Below, piece by piece: positions 1-8,982 of a stretch of DNA of 41,698 nucleotides. The position numbers were made by a program, and so were the translations under genes. Position 1 is the first letter of the stretch. Every line of letters starts with the position of its first letter. This DNA comes from Verrucomicrobiota bacterium (GTDB lineage Bacteria; Verrucomicrobiota; Verrucomicrobiia; Limisphaerales; JACPZS01). A model generated the notes under the pieces. That model saw only the letters and a list, made by a program, of their open reading frames with translations, made no database searches and was not told where the DNA came from. The stretch is taken from positions 1 through 41,698 of the forward strand of contig JACPZS010000022.1 of assembly GCA_016195385.1 (NCBI GenBank). Reading direction: 5' to 3'.

Positions 1-3000
1 ACCGGCGCCGTCGTGTCATGCACCGTGATCGTCTGGCTGACGGTGCCGGAGGAGTTGCCGCTCGCGTCCTTCGCCTTCCAAGTGATGGTGCGGGAGTAAG
101 CGCCCGCGCAACTGCCGGGTGTGGTCACATCGCTCACTTGGATGATGCTGGGATTCAGATCGCAATTGTCGGTCGCGCTCGGAGGCGTGAAGGTCGGCGT
201 GGCCGGGCAGCTAATCGTCGCGTTCGCTCCGGGTACGCCTATGACCGGTGCCGTGACGTCATTGACCGTGAAGCTCACCACGCACGGGGTGCTGTTGTTC
301 GATGTGTCGGTCACGGTCACTGTGATGGGGTGCGATCCAGCGCCATTCACCGTGCCGCCTTGCGCCGGGCTTTGTGTCACGGTCAACGAAACGTTGGCCG
401 TGCAATTGTCCGAGGACTGCGCCCGCACCAACGAGCGCACGTCGGGCACTGTCGCGTTGCAACTCGCGTCCGCATTCGCCGCCTGCGCCGCTACGCTGCC
501 GCAAGTGATCGAGGGGGCCTGTGTGTCGTTGACCGTCACCGTGAAGCTGCAGATGGCGGAGTCTCCGGCAGGATCCGTGACCGTGACGTCCACGGTCGTT
601 GTGCCGACCGGGAAGGTATGCGGCGAGGTAATCGGGGTGCCCCCAACCGCGTAAGTCGCAGTCAAGCTGCCACAACCGCCGCTGGGCGTGGCAGCGAAAC
701 TAACCGAAGCGTTGCATTGATTGGCATCGTTCGCTTGCGAAATGTTCGCCGGGCAGCCGGGCAGAATGAGCGGGCATGGTTCACCAACCGCGAAATCGCT
801 GAACGAAGCAACGCCGTTGGCCTGCGTGCTGGTCGTGGTGCGCGTCCCCGTTGTCGTGCTGGACCAATTGGGTGAGTTAAAGCGCCGCACGATGAAGGCG
901 GTGGTATCCGCGCCGGCGTCAAGGTCGCCGGCAACGAAATGGAATGTGGCGCTGTAGGTGGTGAACACCACGCCGCTATTGCTCATCGTCCAATAGCGAT
1001 TCACATCCTTCGCGCTGTTGATGCCCGAGGTGGCGATGCTTGTATGATCTCCGCTGGTAGTCTTGGCCGTGATGTTTCCGCCGGTGGTCACCGAGGCGAA
1101 CGCCAAATCAATCTGTGCGTAAGTCGTGCTGTCGCCGACCTCGAACGTGAAGGAAGGAGTTCCAGCAAGAAAAACCTTCCGCTCGTTCCCAAAAATGTAT
1201 TTGCCGGTCCCGGCACCACTTACGGCGCCACCTGACCCGATGATCAGATTATTCGCTCCGGTAGTAATCTTGCCGGTGGTGAAGGTGAGCGTGCCATTGA
1301 CAGTTTCATCGTTGAACAGGTTTGCTCCGTTGCCATTGTTGAGCGTCAGGTTATTAAAGATCGTCGCTCCCGTCAGAGCCTGAGCACTTGATGATCCATT
1401 TAAGTTCACTGTGCCGCTGTTGTGAGTGAACGTGCCGTTGTTTGTCCAATCACCAGCCACATTGATCGTGCCACTGATCGAGGTGAGAGTGCCGCTTATC
1501 GTCAGGCTCGAAAAATTAAAAGAGCCGGTCCCGGTCAACGCAGTCGTTCCATTGAACGTCGTCGTCTTCGTAGTTACTCCACTGAAGGTATAGGTTCCAT
1601 TGTTAACAAAGTTATGTGCGACTGTGACGTTTCCAGACGAAAGCGTGGTAGTGACGGTATTGTTGATCTGGATGTCATAAAAGTTCTTGCCGACACCGCC
1701 CGCCAGGTTTCCTGAACCACTGAAAACAAAGCTTGATGTGCCCGCTGACATCGTCCCCGCCGTAACGGTCAGATTGTTCGCGATGGTGATCGAACTTGTC
1801 CCAAAACTCTTCGTGGCACCCGAATCGTTAATCGTCAGATTATTAAACGTCGTGGTGCCGGAGATTGTCTGCGTAAGTGAGCCAGCGCCTGCGAGTGTGA
1901 CCGTGCCGGTTGCAGGGGTAAATGTTCCACTGTTGCTCCAATTGCCAGCAACCGACAGACTGGCTGAACCGCTAATAGTTAGCGTTGCACCGCTGTTGAT
2001 CGTGAGATTGCGGCATGTGCCACCTGCAGCACCAATCGTCGGTTGATTTGGAGCCGTTGATGGAATGATGACGTCCGTCGTGGACGTTGGTACTCCGCCG
2101 CACCAGTTTGCAGCTGTGTTCCAGTCGGTGCTCGTGGTTCCGAGCCAGGTGCCTGGAGCTAGCAACGTTTGCGTGCCGCTCACAGTACTAGGGCCCCCCG
2201 ATGGGGCAGTACCAGAAGAAGTAGTAATATTTGCCGTGGTAGTTCCATTAACCGCTATGGTGTGGCCACCAACAACCGATGAAGCAACATTCATGACTAA
2301 CCAATAATAATGTGTGCCATTCCCAGAAAAAGCGTCAGAAAGCCCCGTAAATGTCTGTAAACCGGCCGCAGTTGGAGAAATCGTAGCCAGCAGATTTACT
2401 GTTGAGAAAGTAGCAGTGGTGGTAAAATATAATCTGAAATTGACAAGGTCAGCAGCAGCGTATGTTCCAGTGGTCGTGAAACTGACGCCGCTAACAGTAG
2501 TAGAAGGGTTCCCGCTGCCAGCAAGCCCAAAACTATGTAAAGGAACTGATGTTGATCCGGCGCAGACATTGGCCGCCGATACTGCATTATTGCTGATTGT
2601 TAAGCTCGCAGCATCCGTAAATCTTGCCTGTGCCTTCAAACCAGATGCCAGACCTTGCGCGGTGACTTCGAGCAACGCCCCGACGCAGTCGTCGGTGCAG
2701 ACAAACCAGGCGGTTTGCACGTTGCCGTTCGCATCAGCAGCTACTTGCCACGGCAAATGCTCCGCGCCGGTGCTCGGCGTGCCGTCCGCGTGCAAGACGA
2801 TGAACTCGACCGTTTCGCCCGGCAGAAATCCGGCGGCGGTAATATTGGCATTCGCGCCCGGAGGATAATCATCCGCGTCCGTGCTGATGGTGGCCGGGTT
2901 GAAAAGCGCGGCGGGCGCGATGAGTTGGCTGCTCGCATCCGCGCCACCGGCGACGAGCACGCGCTGGTTGTCGGCGGCGAGCGAAGTGGCGGTCGCGCCG

Positions 3001-3971
3001 GAGCGTTGCAGCACGCCGCTGCCGGGAATCGAGGTGAAGATGTTCGCGCCCGGCGTGAAGATGCCGGCGTCACCGGGCCAGAGCACGAGGCTCTTGCCGT
3101 TGGCGAGCGCGACGGCGGTGGATTGCGGCGAGTTGAGCGTAAGCACGAGGCTCGGTGTCATGATGTTGTTCGGATCGACGGAGACAACTTCCGGCGCGCC
3201 GCCGCCGACGAGATAGATCTTGCTGTCCAGCCCGACGATGGCGGTATGCGCGCCGCGCGCGACGAGCAGGCCGTAGCGGGTGTTGCCAAAGTCCAGGCTC
3301 GCGGGATCGAAAACTTCCGCGGTGTTGTCGCCGCCCGCCGCGAGGAAGACAGTGTTGTTGCTGAAGAGCGTGGCCGTCTGGCCGGAGCGGGGGAAGCTCA
3401 TCGGGTTGGGCAACGCGACGGAGGTGCCCGAGGAAACGTCGAGCAATTCAGCCGAGCCGGCGGAGTCGCCGCCCGCGAGCAGGACGCGGCCATCGGCAAG
3501 AACGCTGGCGGTGTGGTCTGCGCGGGCAACCTGCATGAAGCCGAGCGGGGCAAAGGTCTGCGTGGCGGGATCGTAAATTTCGATGGAAGTCTGCGCGCCG
3601 TTGCCGTTCAAGCCGCCGGTGATGAGCACGCGGCCATCGCCGAGCAGCGTGGCGGTGTGGCCGGTACGCGCGACGACCAGCGCGCCCACGCTCGAGAAAG
3701 TTTGCGCGGCGGGATCGTAAAGCTCGGCGGAGGCGAGCGCGGCGTTGCTGGCATCGAGACCGCCGGCGATCAGTACACGGCCATCCGCAAGCTGCGTGGC
3801 GGTGTGATCACGGCGCGGCACGGCGAGCGGCGCGACGGATTGGATCTGGGTGGACGTTGCGGTGTCCGCCGGCGTGGTGAAGAGGTGAAGCAACAGCACG
3901 GGCGCGAGCGCGAGCAAGAGCGTGCGCACGAGGCTGGATCGATTCCCTGGAAGATGATTTGAATTTCTCAT
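1..3971 (-). CDS. Large secreted kelch / HYR-repeat protein, C-terminus beyond the window
   Basis: The reading frame is open from an ATG at 3971 to the left edge, giving 1323 visible codons without a stop. A signal peptide or anchor lies at about residues 8-30 (Leu/Ala rich). Residues 35-300 hold about six kelch-type blades with the pattern HTAT-L-DGRVLI-GG followed by Y/F-DP. The middle (about 440-1040) is Thr/Ser/Asn rich, with many repeats of the type NNLTIN and GTFT, as in long beta-solenoid or autotransporter-like stalks. From about 1063 on there are at least three HYR-like modules, with motifs such as ATDNCD, TVTVND and DTTAPV. It is probably an adhesin or surface sensor of the outer envelope; the function is not known. 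A SD-like AAGGA sits 9 bases before the start. The end of the gene, where a sorting signal would lie, is not visible. Confidence 0.9.
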   Translation of the reverse strand, partial: MRNSNHLPGNRSSLVRTLLLALAPVLLLHLFTTPADTATSTQIQSVAPLAVPRRDHTATQLADGRVLIAGGLDASNAALASAELYDPAAQTFSSVGALVVARTGHTATLLGDGRVLITGGLNGNGAQTSIEIYDPATQTFAPLGFMQVARADHTASVLADGRVLLAGGDSAGSAELLDVSSGTSVALPNPMSFPRSGQTATLFSNNTVFLAAGGDNTAEVFDPASLDFGNTRYGLLVARGAHTAIVGLDSKIYLVGGGAPEVVSVDPNNIMTPSLVLTLNSPQSTAVALANGKSLVLWPGDAGIFTPGANIFTSIPGSGVLQRSGATATSLAADNQRVLVAGGADASSQLIAPAALFNPATISTDADDYPPGANANITAAGFLPGETVEFIVLHADGTPSTGAEHLPWQVAADANGNVQTAWFVCTDDCVGALLEVTAQGLASGLKAQARFTDAASLTISNNAVSAANVCAGSTSVPLHSFGLAGSGNPSTTVSGVSFTTTGTYAAADLVNFRLYFTTTATFSTVNLLATISPTAAGLQTFTGLSDAFSGNGTHYYWLVMNVASSVVGGHTIAVNGTTTANITTSSGTAPSGGPSTVSGTQTLLAPGTWLGTTSTDWNTAANWCGGVPTSTTDVIIPSTAPNQPTIGAAGGTCRNLTINSGATLTISGSASLSVAGNWSNSGTFTPATGTVTLAGAGSLTQTISGTTTFNNLTINDSGATKSFGTSSITIANNLTVTAGTMSAGTSSFVFSGSGNLAGGVGKNFYDIQINNTVTTTLSSGNVTVAHNFVNNGTYTFSGVTTKTTTFNGTTALTGTGSFNFSSLTISGTLTSISGTINVAGDWTNNGTFTHNSGTVNLNGSSSAQALTGATIFNNLTLNNGNGANLFNDETVNGTLTFTTGKITTGANNLIIGSGGAVSGAGTGKYIFGNERKVFLAGTPSFTFEVGDSTTYAQIDLAFASVTTGGNITAKTTSGDHTSIATSGINSAKDVNRYWTMSNSGVVFTTYSATFHFVAGDLDAGADTTAFIVRRFNSPNWSSTTTGTRTTTSTQANGVASFSDFAVGEPCPLILPGCPANISQANDANQCNASVSFAATPSGGCGSLTATYAVGGTPITSPHTFPVGTTTVDVTVTDPAGDSAICSFTVTVNDTQAPSITCGSVAAQAANADASCNATVPDVRSLVRAQSSDNCTANVSLTVTQSPAQGGTVNGAGSHPITVTVTDTSNNSTPCVVSFTVNDVTAPVIGVPGANATISCPATPTFTPPSATDNCDLNPSIIQVSDVTTPGSCAGAYSRTITWKAKDASGNSSGTVSQTITVHDTTAP

Positions 3972-4102
3972 ACAACTTTTTCCTTATCGCTTTGTTAACT
4001 GCTTCACACGGCCAACTGCGAACCGACACGTTCTGTAAAAGAACAGCATGTGTAGTACGTACGGACCCATCGCATGCTGCTCCAGCCCTGTGAACGGGTG
4101 TG

Positions 4103-4131
4103 TTTATGCAGGAGGAAAATAATTTGGTCAA
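4103..4131 (-). promoter_or_regulatory. Candidate sigma-70 promoter of the kelch/HYR gene
   Basis: On the minus strand a -35 box TTGACC (4126-4131) and a -10 box CATAAA (4103-4108) are separated by 17 bases. Transcription would start near 4096 and leave a leader of about 125 bases before the ATG at 3971. It was judged by eye only. Confidence 0.5.
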
Positions 4132-4310
4132 TCGGGGTAAGCCTGTTTTTTAGGTCGGGGAAACCCTGAGAGCATTTTTCTTAGTGCCGGTGGGAGAAAA
4201 TTAAAACGGCGAAAGCATGAGGTTGTGAGAGTGGACGCAGAGGCGGAGGTAACCCGCATGAAAAAAGGGCCGGAGCGAGTTCTTCACACGAAGGAAAAGC
4301 CAGAGCTGGA

Positions 4311-4734
4311 CACGGATTTCACGGATTATCACGGAGGCGAAGCGGACGAGGCGAGGGACTACGGCATGAAAGATTTTTGCGAAGAAGAGTTTCAACCACG
4401 GATTTCGCGGATAACACGGATGGGAATTTGCAGGCGGAAGTTTGGGCACAGAAGGGAACGGAGGGAGCGAAGAAACACGTCAGCCGGGCTGCACGGCTGG
4501 AGCCGCAGATGTGCGCGGATGGACGCAGATTGGAGGACACGGATTTTCATGGAGGCGTCGCGGGTAAGAGAAAGAACCGCGAGCGGAAAAATGTTTTCAG
4601 AAGATTGTTAACCACGGATGACACGGAGATGAAATGCTGACGGAAGCTCGAAGTTCAATTCCGCAAAAGAACTCAGCGAACTCACGCCCCAGCCGAATCA
4701 GGGCAACCACGGATTTCACGAATCGGCGCGGATT
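4311..4734. repeat. Cluster of dispersed 'ccacggatttcacgg' repeats in a gene-free stretch
   Basis: Between the kelch gene and the GxxExxY gene I see no credible gene for about 770 bases. The stretch holds degenerate copies of a short element with core cacggatttcacggat at 4311-4337, 4395-4424, 4535-4553, 4608-4631 and 4705-4734. A second type (cacagaagggaacggaggg) lies at about 4447-4465. Copies are spaced irregularly and have drifted, so this is not a CRISPR array. Similar short elements are, to my knowledge, common between genes in Verrucomicrobiota and often surround GxxExxY genes. Their role is unknown. Confidence 0.7.
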
Positions 4735-4743
4735 GCCTTTTCT

Positions 4744-5148
4744 CTATGCGTGTTCTCCCCGCGATCCGGGGTTCAATTCCGGTTCTCCGCGCACCACTCG
4801 CTTCCAAGTCAACCTTGCTTCTTTGAAGTTGAGGAGCAGGGCGACCTCCAGGCCGGTGATATTCAGTTAACCGAGCATCTGCGCCAGGTGCGTGTCGTTG
4901 AATGCGGTCACTACCTTGGGGTCAGTGATGACTTGGCCGTCCACGATGAGATCCGGCACCAGTTTGCCGATGAAGCGGCTGCGGTAGTGGACTGGAAACT
5001 CCCTCTGTTGCTCCACCGTGTGGCCACGCTGCTGCAACTCAATGACCAGGGCGTTCTCGTAAAGCTTTTCGTCCAGACCGGGCTTGAGTTCGTTCAACAC
5101 GGCCATCGCAGCGCCGATGATGTCTTTGGTAAGTTCTTCGTGCTTCAT
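4744..5148 (-). pseudogene. GxxExxY family protein (PDDEXK-like), interrupted by a nonsense codon
   Basis: The frame starts at ATG 5148 and reads a typical GxxExxY protein: helices beginning MKHEELT and IIGAAM, then GLDEKLYENAL, the central Q-R-FPVHY strand and PDLIVDG. A TAA at 4867-4869 ends it after 93 residues. The same frame continues past this stop with LNITGLEVALLLNF and a tail to a TAG at 4744-4746, which is exactly the missing C-terminal strand and helix of the family (about 125-134 residues). Family members usually have Tyr at the stop position, so a single base change explains the break. The usual E-x-K of the nuclease-like core reads D-P-K here, so the site was perhaps already degenerate. 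The function of the family is not established. Confidence 0.8.
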
Positions 5149-5160
5149 GCGGGAATCGTT

Positions 5161-5312
5161 ACCACGGATGTCACGGAATTCACAGATGTCTTCTACCGGG
5201 CTTGTTCTAATTCGTGCCGATCCGTGAAATCCGCGGTTAACTCTTGCCCCTTTGTTAACCAGTCCCTGTCGCTTTGCGCTTTCTGCGCTTCTTTGCGGCT
5301 TTCTCGACTGAT
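5161..5312. repeat. Dispersed repeats upstream of the GxxExxY gene
   Basis: The 333 bases between the GxxExxY start and the SCO gene end hold no gene that I can support. Copies of the ccacggat element occur at 5161-5188 on the plus strand and at 5214-5242 on the minus strand (ccgcggatttcacggat). A third repeat type lies at about 5271-5303 on the minus strand, built of gcaaagaagcgcagaaagcgcaaag-like units. With the copies at 4311-4734 they bracket the broken GxxExxY gene on both sides, which suggests that gene and repeats may have arrived or spread together; this is inference. Confidence 0.6.
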
Positions 5313-5481
5313 CTTCCCAGAATCAGTCTTCGCGCGCGCGATAAAAACGGTCCGCCAGATTTGTGCCACCCGGGTCGCGGAATACCACACCGTCCGGGAC
5401 GCGGTTCGAATTACACTTCAGTCGCGTATCGCCCAGCATTCGTCCCGCCAAATCGAGGCAAGGCCATCCCAACGCGGCCAC

Positions 5482-6399
5482 TTATCTTTGCTGCAATCTG
5501 GCTGCTTCAATCATGCTGTCGGCCAATTCTTTGGGCGTCCACTGGTTTCCGACAAATTGGTGATGGATGCGGCCAAGTGGATCCAAGACGACGGTGCGCA
5601 GGTTGTGCGAGAAACTGCCGCCAGCCCGGTTCACCAGAAGATCCAAATTACGTGACAATTCGGGCAGTACGTTGGTGGGCGCTGCAGCGAACAGCCAGCG
5701 GTTGGTGTGGTCGCCGCGATAGGAACGCGCATAGCGGGTCAACACCGCCGGTTTGTCAAACTCCGGGTCGAAAGAAATAGATAAGAAATGCCAGTTGGTC
5801 GGAGCTGTAGGTTCGTTTTCCAACAGCGCACGCGCATCTTCAAAGTGCCTCGACATTCGCGGACAGTAATCGGGCAAAGGGCATCGGCTAAATATGAAGG
5901 TAAAGGCAAGCGCTTGGCCGTGAAAATCGGAGAAACGCACCGGCTGGCCGTGTTCCCCCAGCAGGGTTTTATCCGGCATCGGATCGCCCGGTTTCAAAGT
6001 CGCCGGCATTTCCAAATTGGCTATCGACCTGATTGCGGGGGAACTCGGGCCAGAGCCTTGTCTGCGGCGAATGGACTCAATCCAGTGCGACTCTTCGCCT
6101 ACAACCAAGCGGAAAGAAACCCCGTCGCCGGGCGCAATTCCATCGAGCTCACGCGGATCAACCACGGTAAATTCCATCATCATTCGCGGCATATAATCAG
6201 GAATTGCTTCATGCCAAATGACGGCTGTGCGCCGATCCAATGCCAGTTCCTGGACAACACCCTGCACTTCGTAGGCGCGTATTCCTTTTGTCGCAGCAGA
6301 CGGCAAAAGAGGCGTCCGATGCACGCATCCTCCGAGAAGAACCGTGAGAACTGGCAAGAGTAATAATCCAATCCGGGCCAAAAGATTTCTGGAAGGCAT
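5482..6399 (-). CDS. SCO1/SenC family copper lipoprotein with N-terminal CusF-like domain
   Basis: A 305-residue lipoprotein. The signal peptide ends in the lipobox LLGGC (Cys25). Residues 45-100 resemble the CusF/CusF_Ec copper-binding fold: VQGVV, H63, then a Met cluster (M70, M73-M75) and PGDGVSF. Residues 130-300 form a SCO1-like thioredoxin fold with the pair C173-PLPDY-C179 and the later histidine H265, the usual Cu ligands, although the spacing is C-x5-C rather than the classic C-x3-C. It is probably a periplasmic copper chaperone, for cytochrome oxidase or another cuproenzyme. It follows the FG-GAP gene with only 15 bases between stop and ATG, so the two are cotranscribed. A GTG at 6411 is an alternative start in the same frame; ATG 6399 was preferred. 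Confidence 0.88.
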   Translation of the reverse strand: MPSRNLLARIGLLLLPVLTVLLGGCVHRTPLLPSAATKGIRAYEVQGVVQELALDRRTAVIWHEAIPDYMPRMMMEFTVVDPRELDGIAPGDGVSFRLVVGEESHWIESIRRRQGSGPSSPAIRSIANLEMPATLKPGDPMPDKTLLGEHGQPVRFSDFHGQALAFTFIFSRCPLPDYCPRMSRHFEDARALLENEPTAPTNWHFLSISFDPEFDKPAVLTRYARSYRGDHTNRWLFAAAPTNVLPELSRNLDLLVNRAGGSFSHNLRTVVLDPLGRIHHQFVGNQWTPKELADSMIEAARLQQR

Positions 6400-6414
6400 G
6401 GCGACAACCACGGG

Positions 6415-8793
6415 CTATTTAATCGAGGTCTGTTCGTGTGAATGATCTTTGAACACGCCCTTCTTAAACTTAAACGTCGGTAGGTTCCACAACTTTGCTT
6501 CAAGATCTCCTTCACGGACGCGGTAGAATTTATCCAGCGTGAGATTGGCGAGCACTTGAGTCTGGCCCGTGATCGGCCAAAAGATTTCCACGCGCTTTAT
6601 GCTTTTAGCCTGGCCCAGACCAATTTCCTGGCGTAATGGGTTAGCCCCAAAACTGCCTCCCGTGCTGACGGTCTTATAGATGACTCGCTCTCCCTCCTTA
6701 TTTTCGACAATGACCTTAATCCTCGCGCCGATGGCCACGCGGTTTGATTTTACACCTTCCAATTTCAACGTGATCCAGTGATTGCCGTGCCCGGGGTTTT
6801 CAAACAATACATTCCGATAAGCGTCTCCCTCATACGCTCCGCCGACCGAGTGGTAGATGTCCTGGTCACCGTCGTTGTCGAGGTCGCCGAACGAAACTCC
6901 GTGCCCTTTCTGCAAATGTCCGAATCCACCCGAAGTGGTTACGTCTTGAAAGTAAGCACCGCCGGCATTCCGGAAAGCACGATTAGGAATCAAAGTGGCC
7001 AAATTTGGATCCCCCGTTCCAAAGTACATATCCAGCCAGCCGTCGTTATCGAGATCACCAAAATTGCATCCCATCGCGTGAATGACGTGGTAGAGGTGCG
7101 TTTCTTTAGTGACATCAGTGAAGGTTCCGTCGTGATTGTTATGATACAGCCGCGGTCGTTCCGCATTAGTCGGCAAGCCCAGGTAATCGGCCGCCACATC
7201 GCCAACGTCCTTGATGGAGTAACCGCCTACAAAAATGTCCTGCCAGCCATCATTGTCGTAATCGAAGAACCAGGTTGCAAAGCTGGCAATCGGTTCGGTG
7301 ACGCCGGCCTCAACACTCACGTCGGTAAACTTCCAGTCGGCCTCGGAACTGGTGTTTGTGCCTCGAGGACCGTCGTTGCGAAAGAGGATGTTGGGTTGCC
7401 CCCGGCGGGACAAGTAGAGATCCGGGCGGCCATCATTATTGAAATCTCCGGCCACCACTGCTTTCACGTAACCTATGGCAGCCACTCCTGCCGCTGCGGC
7501 GCATTCCGTGAAGGTGCCGTCACGATTATTACGGTAGAGTTTGCACGGATGAATATCTTCGCCGTACGATTCATAGCCAAAAAACAGATCCAGCCAGCCA
7601 TCGCCATTGTAATCAAGCCACACAGCCGTTTGGTTTGGGTGAAACGCGATCAAGCCGGCCTCTTCGGTCACGTCGGTGAAATGGCCGTTGCCATCGTTGC
7701 GCAATAGCGAATCAGGATGATGACCCTGCTCAAAGAGCCAGGCGCCACGCAGCACGAGCACGTCCGGCAATCCATCGTTGTTATAGTCTCCTTGAATGAT
7801 GTTTAGACCGCCTACCAACCCGGAAAGCCCGGCTTCCATCGTGCGGTCGGTAAAAGTGCCATCCCCATTGTTGTGAAAGAAGTGCATGGGGCCACGCAGT
7901 GACCAATCCGAAGTCATAATATCGAGATTTCCGTCGCCGTCGAAATCTTCGATGATAGTCCCGCCCGCGTAATCATTCACATCCAATCCGAGATCGCCGG
8001 CGATGTCGGGAAATCGCTTGATGTCGTAGTCTGACTTGAACGCTTCGGGAGGTATGCGCCAAGCCGCTGGCACTTTGTCCGGATATTCTCCAACCGTCAT
8101 GTAGGCGATGTTCAGGAGCCAGGCGCCTTTGCGGTCTTTGGGAAGCCGGCTCAATTGCTCTTCGAGAATTTCAATTGCTTTGCGAGCACCCCGTTGCAGC
8201 TTATGGATCCCGCCGCTTTCGATCGGCATAATACACGATTGCGGATTATGATTGGTCAGGCAGTTTTCCTGCTCTCCCAGCCGCAGATAAGCGAGCGCTT
8301 GGTACTGCTGTAATTCAGCTCGAAATCGGGCTCCACGGGGCGTGGGGTCTTGAAAGCCGATTTTTTCAATCTCTTGAAATTCATCAATTGACTGCTGCGT
8401 TTCTCCTGCGTTGAGCAATTCCAGCGCGATCTGCGCTCGCGCCATTACCATGTCGGTGGTGTTGGTTATGGAGCGAAGTTGGTTGCGCCGCAACTCGACT
8501 CGTTGGCGGGGTAGGAAGGCAATTTCTTTTGGGTTGGCGCTTTGGGCAATTTTTTCAAGTAACGACGCCATTTTTCTTGTGTCCGGCGACATGTATTTGA
8601 GCGCCTCGCCAGTCACCGTGCAGTAAGGATCTTGAGTGATGGCAGAGGTTGCCAAGGCTGGCGGCTGGGCAATTTGCCCCTGCAAGTAGACGGCGGCATA
8701 ACTGAGCCAGCCAGCCAGCCACATTTTCCAACTCACCACCACCATTGAGCGCATTGATTTTAACGAATTCATTTTCTGCGATTTGTATTCCAT
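6415..8793 (-). CDS. CRTAC1-like protein: TPR-like N-terminus, FG-GAP/VCBS repeats, ASPIC/UnbV C-terminus
   Basis: 792 residues. After a hydrophobic signal segment (about residues 17-38) there is a helical region of TPR type to about residue 250. Then come at least six FG-GAP/VCBS blades with calcium-loop patterns D-x-DGDGNLDI, DYNNDGLPDV, DYNGDGWLDL and DLDNDGDQDI, a beta-propeller domain. The last 110 residues are an ASPIC/UnbV domain (NHWITLKLEG, SNRVAIGARI, VEIFWP). Such proteins are secreted and abundant in Verrucomicrobiota; their ligand is unknown. It heads a likely two-gene operon with the CusF-SCO lipoprotein and is divergent from a second ASPIC protein. Starts at GTG 8805 or ATG 8772 are also possible; none has a clear SD. 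Confidence 0.88.
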   Translation of the reverse strand: MEYKSQKMNSLKSMRSMVVVSWKMWLAGWLSYAAVYLQGQIAQPPALATSAITQDPYCTVTGEALKYMSPDTRKMASLLEKIAQSANPKEIAFLPRQRVELRRNQLRSITNTTDMVMARAQIALELLNAGETQQSIDEFQEIEKIGFQDPTPRGARFRAELQQYQALAYLRLGEQENCLTNHNPQSCIMPIESGGIHKLQRGARKAIEILEEQLSRLPKDRKGAWLLNIAYMTVGEYPDKVPAAWRIPPEAFKSDYDIKRFPDIAGDLGLDVNDYAGGTIIEDFDGDGNLDIMTSDWSLRGPMHFFHNNGDGTFTDRTMEAGLSGLVGGLNIIQGDYNNDGLPDVLVLRGAWLFEQGHHPDSLLRNDGNGHFTDVTEEAGLIAFHPNQTAVWLDYNGDGWLDLFFGYESYGEDIHPCKLYRNNRDGTFTECAAAAGVAAIGYVKAVVAGDFNNDGRPDLYLSRRGQPNILFRNDGPRGTNTSSEADWKFTDVSVEAGVTEPIASFATWFFDYDNDGWQDIFVGGYSIKDVGDVAADYLGLPTNAERPRLYHNNHDGTFTDVTKETHLYHVIHAMGCNFGDLDNDGWLDMYFGTGDPNLATLIPNRAFRNAGGAYFQDVTTSGGFGHLQKGHGVSFGDLDNDGDQDIYHSVGGAYEGDAYRNVLFENPGHGNHWITLKLEGVKSNRVAIGARIKVIVENKEGERVIYKTVSTGGSFGANPLRQEIGLGQAKSIKRVEIFWPITGQTQVLANLTLDKFYRVREGDLEAKLWNLPTFKFKKGVFKDHSHEQTSIK

Positions 8794-8827
8794 TCTCCAA
8801 CCCACCGGGTGGAGCTGACAGTGAAGT

Positions 8828-8836
8828 AATATACCA
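8828..8836 (-). promoter_or_regulatory. Candidate extended -10 element for the FG-GAP/SCO operon
   Basis: The minus strand reads TGGTATATT, an extended -10 pattern (TGn followed by TATATT). It would start transcription near 8821, about 28 bases before the ATG at 8793. No good -35 box is visible at 17 bases, which fits an extended -10 type but leaves the call weak. Confidence 0.35.
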
Positions 8837-8885
8837 CGAACCTCATCACACGTATTGAATTTTGGGGCGAAGCGCCTTCTTATAT

Positions 8886-8898
8886 TGGCAGACTGCCA
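8886..8898. promoter_or_regulatory. Perfect palindrome in the divergent intergenic region, possible operator
   Basis: TGGCAG-A-CTGCCA is a perfect inverted repeat with 6-base arms. It lies between the two divergent ASPIC/UnbV genes, 85 bases before the plus-strand ATG and just behind an AT-rich TATATT. Position and symmetry suit a dimeric regulator that could act on one or both genes. No regulator is encoded next to it, so the role is a guess. Confidence 0.35.
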
Positions 8899-8982
8899 TA
8901 AATTGGTGGCGGACTGTCACGCTGGCGGCACATTTACCTCCTTGACTTGGCATTTCCATTTGCAACACTGCGGCTACTAGCC

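Noticed and set aside
2655..3962. 435-codon open frame on the plus strand
   Set aside because: It lies opposite the kelch/HYR gene, is Arg/Gly rich without any fold pattern, and is a GC-driven shadow.
4311..5312. CRISPR-like spacing of the ccacggat repeats
   Set aside because: Copies are degenerate, unevenly spaced and found on both strands, and there are no cas genes.
8855..8886. TTGAAT and TATATT as a plus-strand promoter of the second ASPIC gene
   Set aside because: The spacing of 20 bases is outside the usual 16-18 range.
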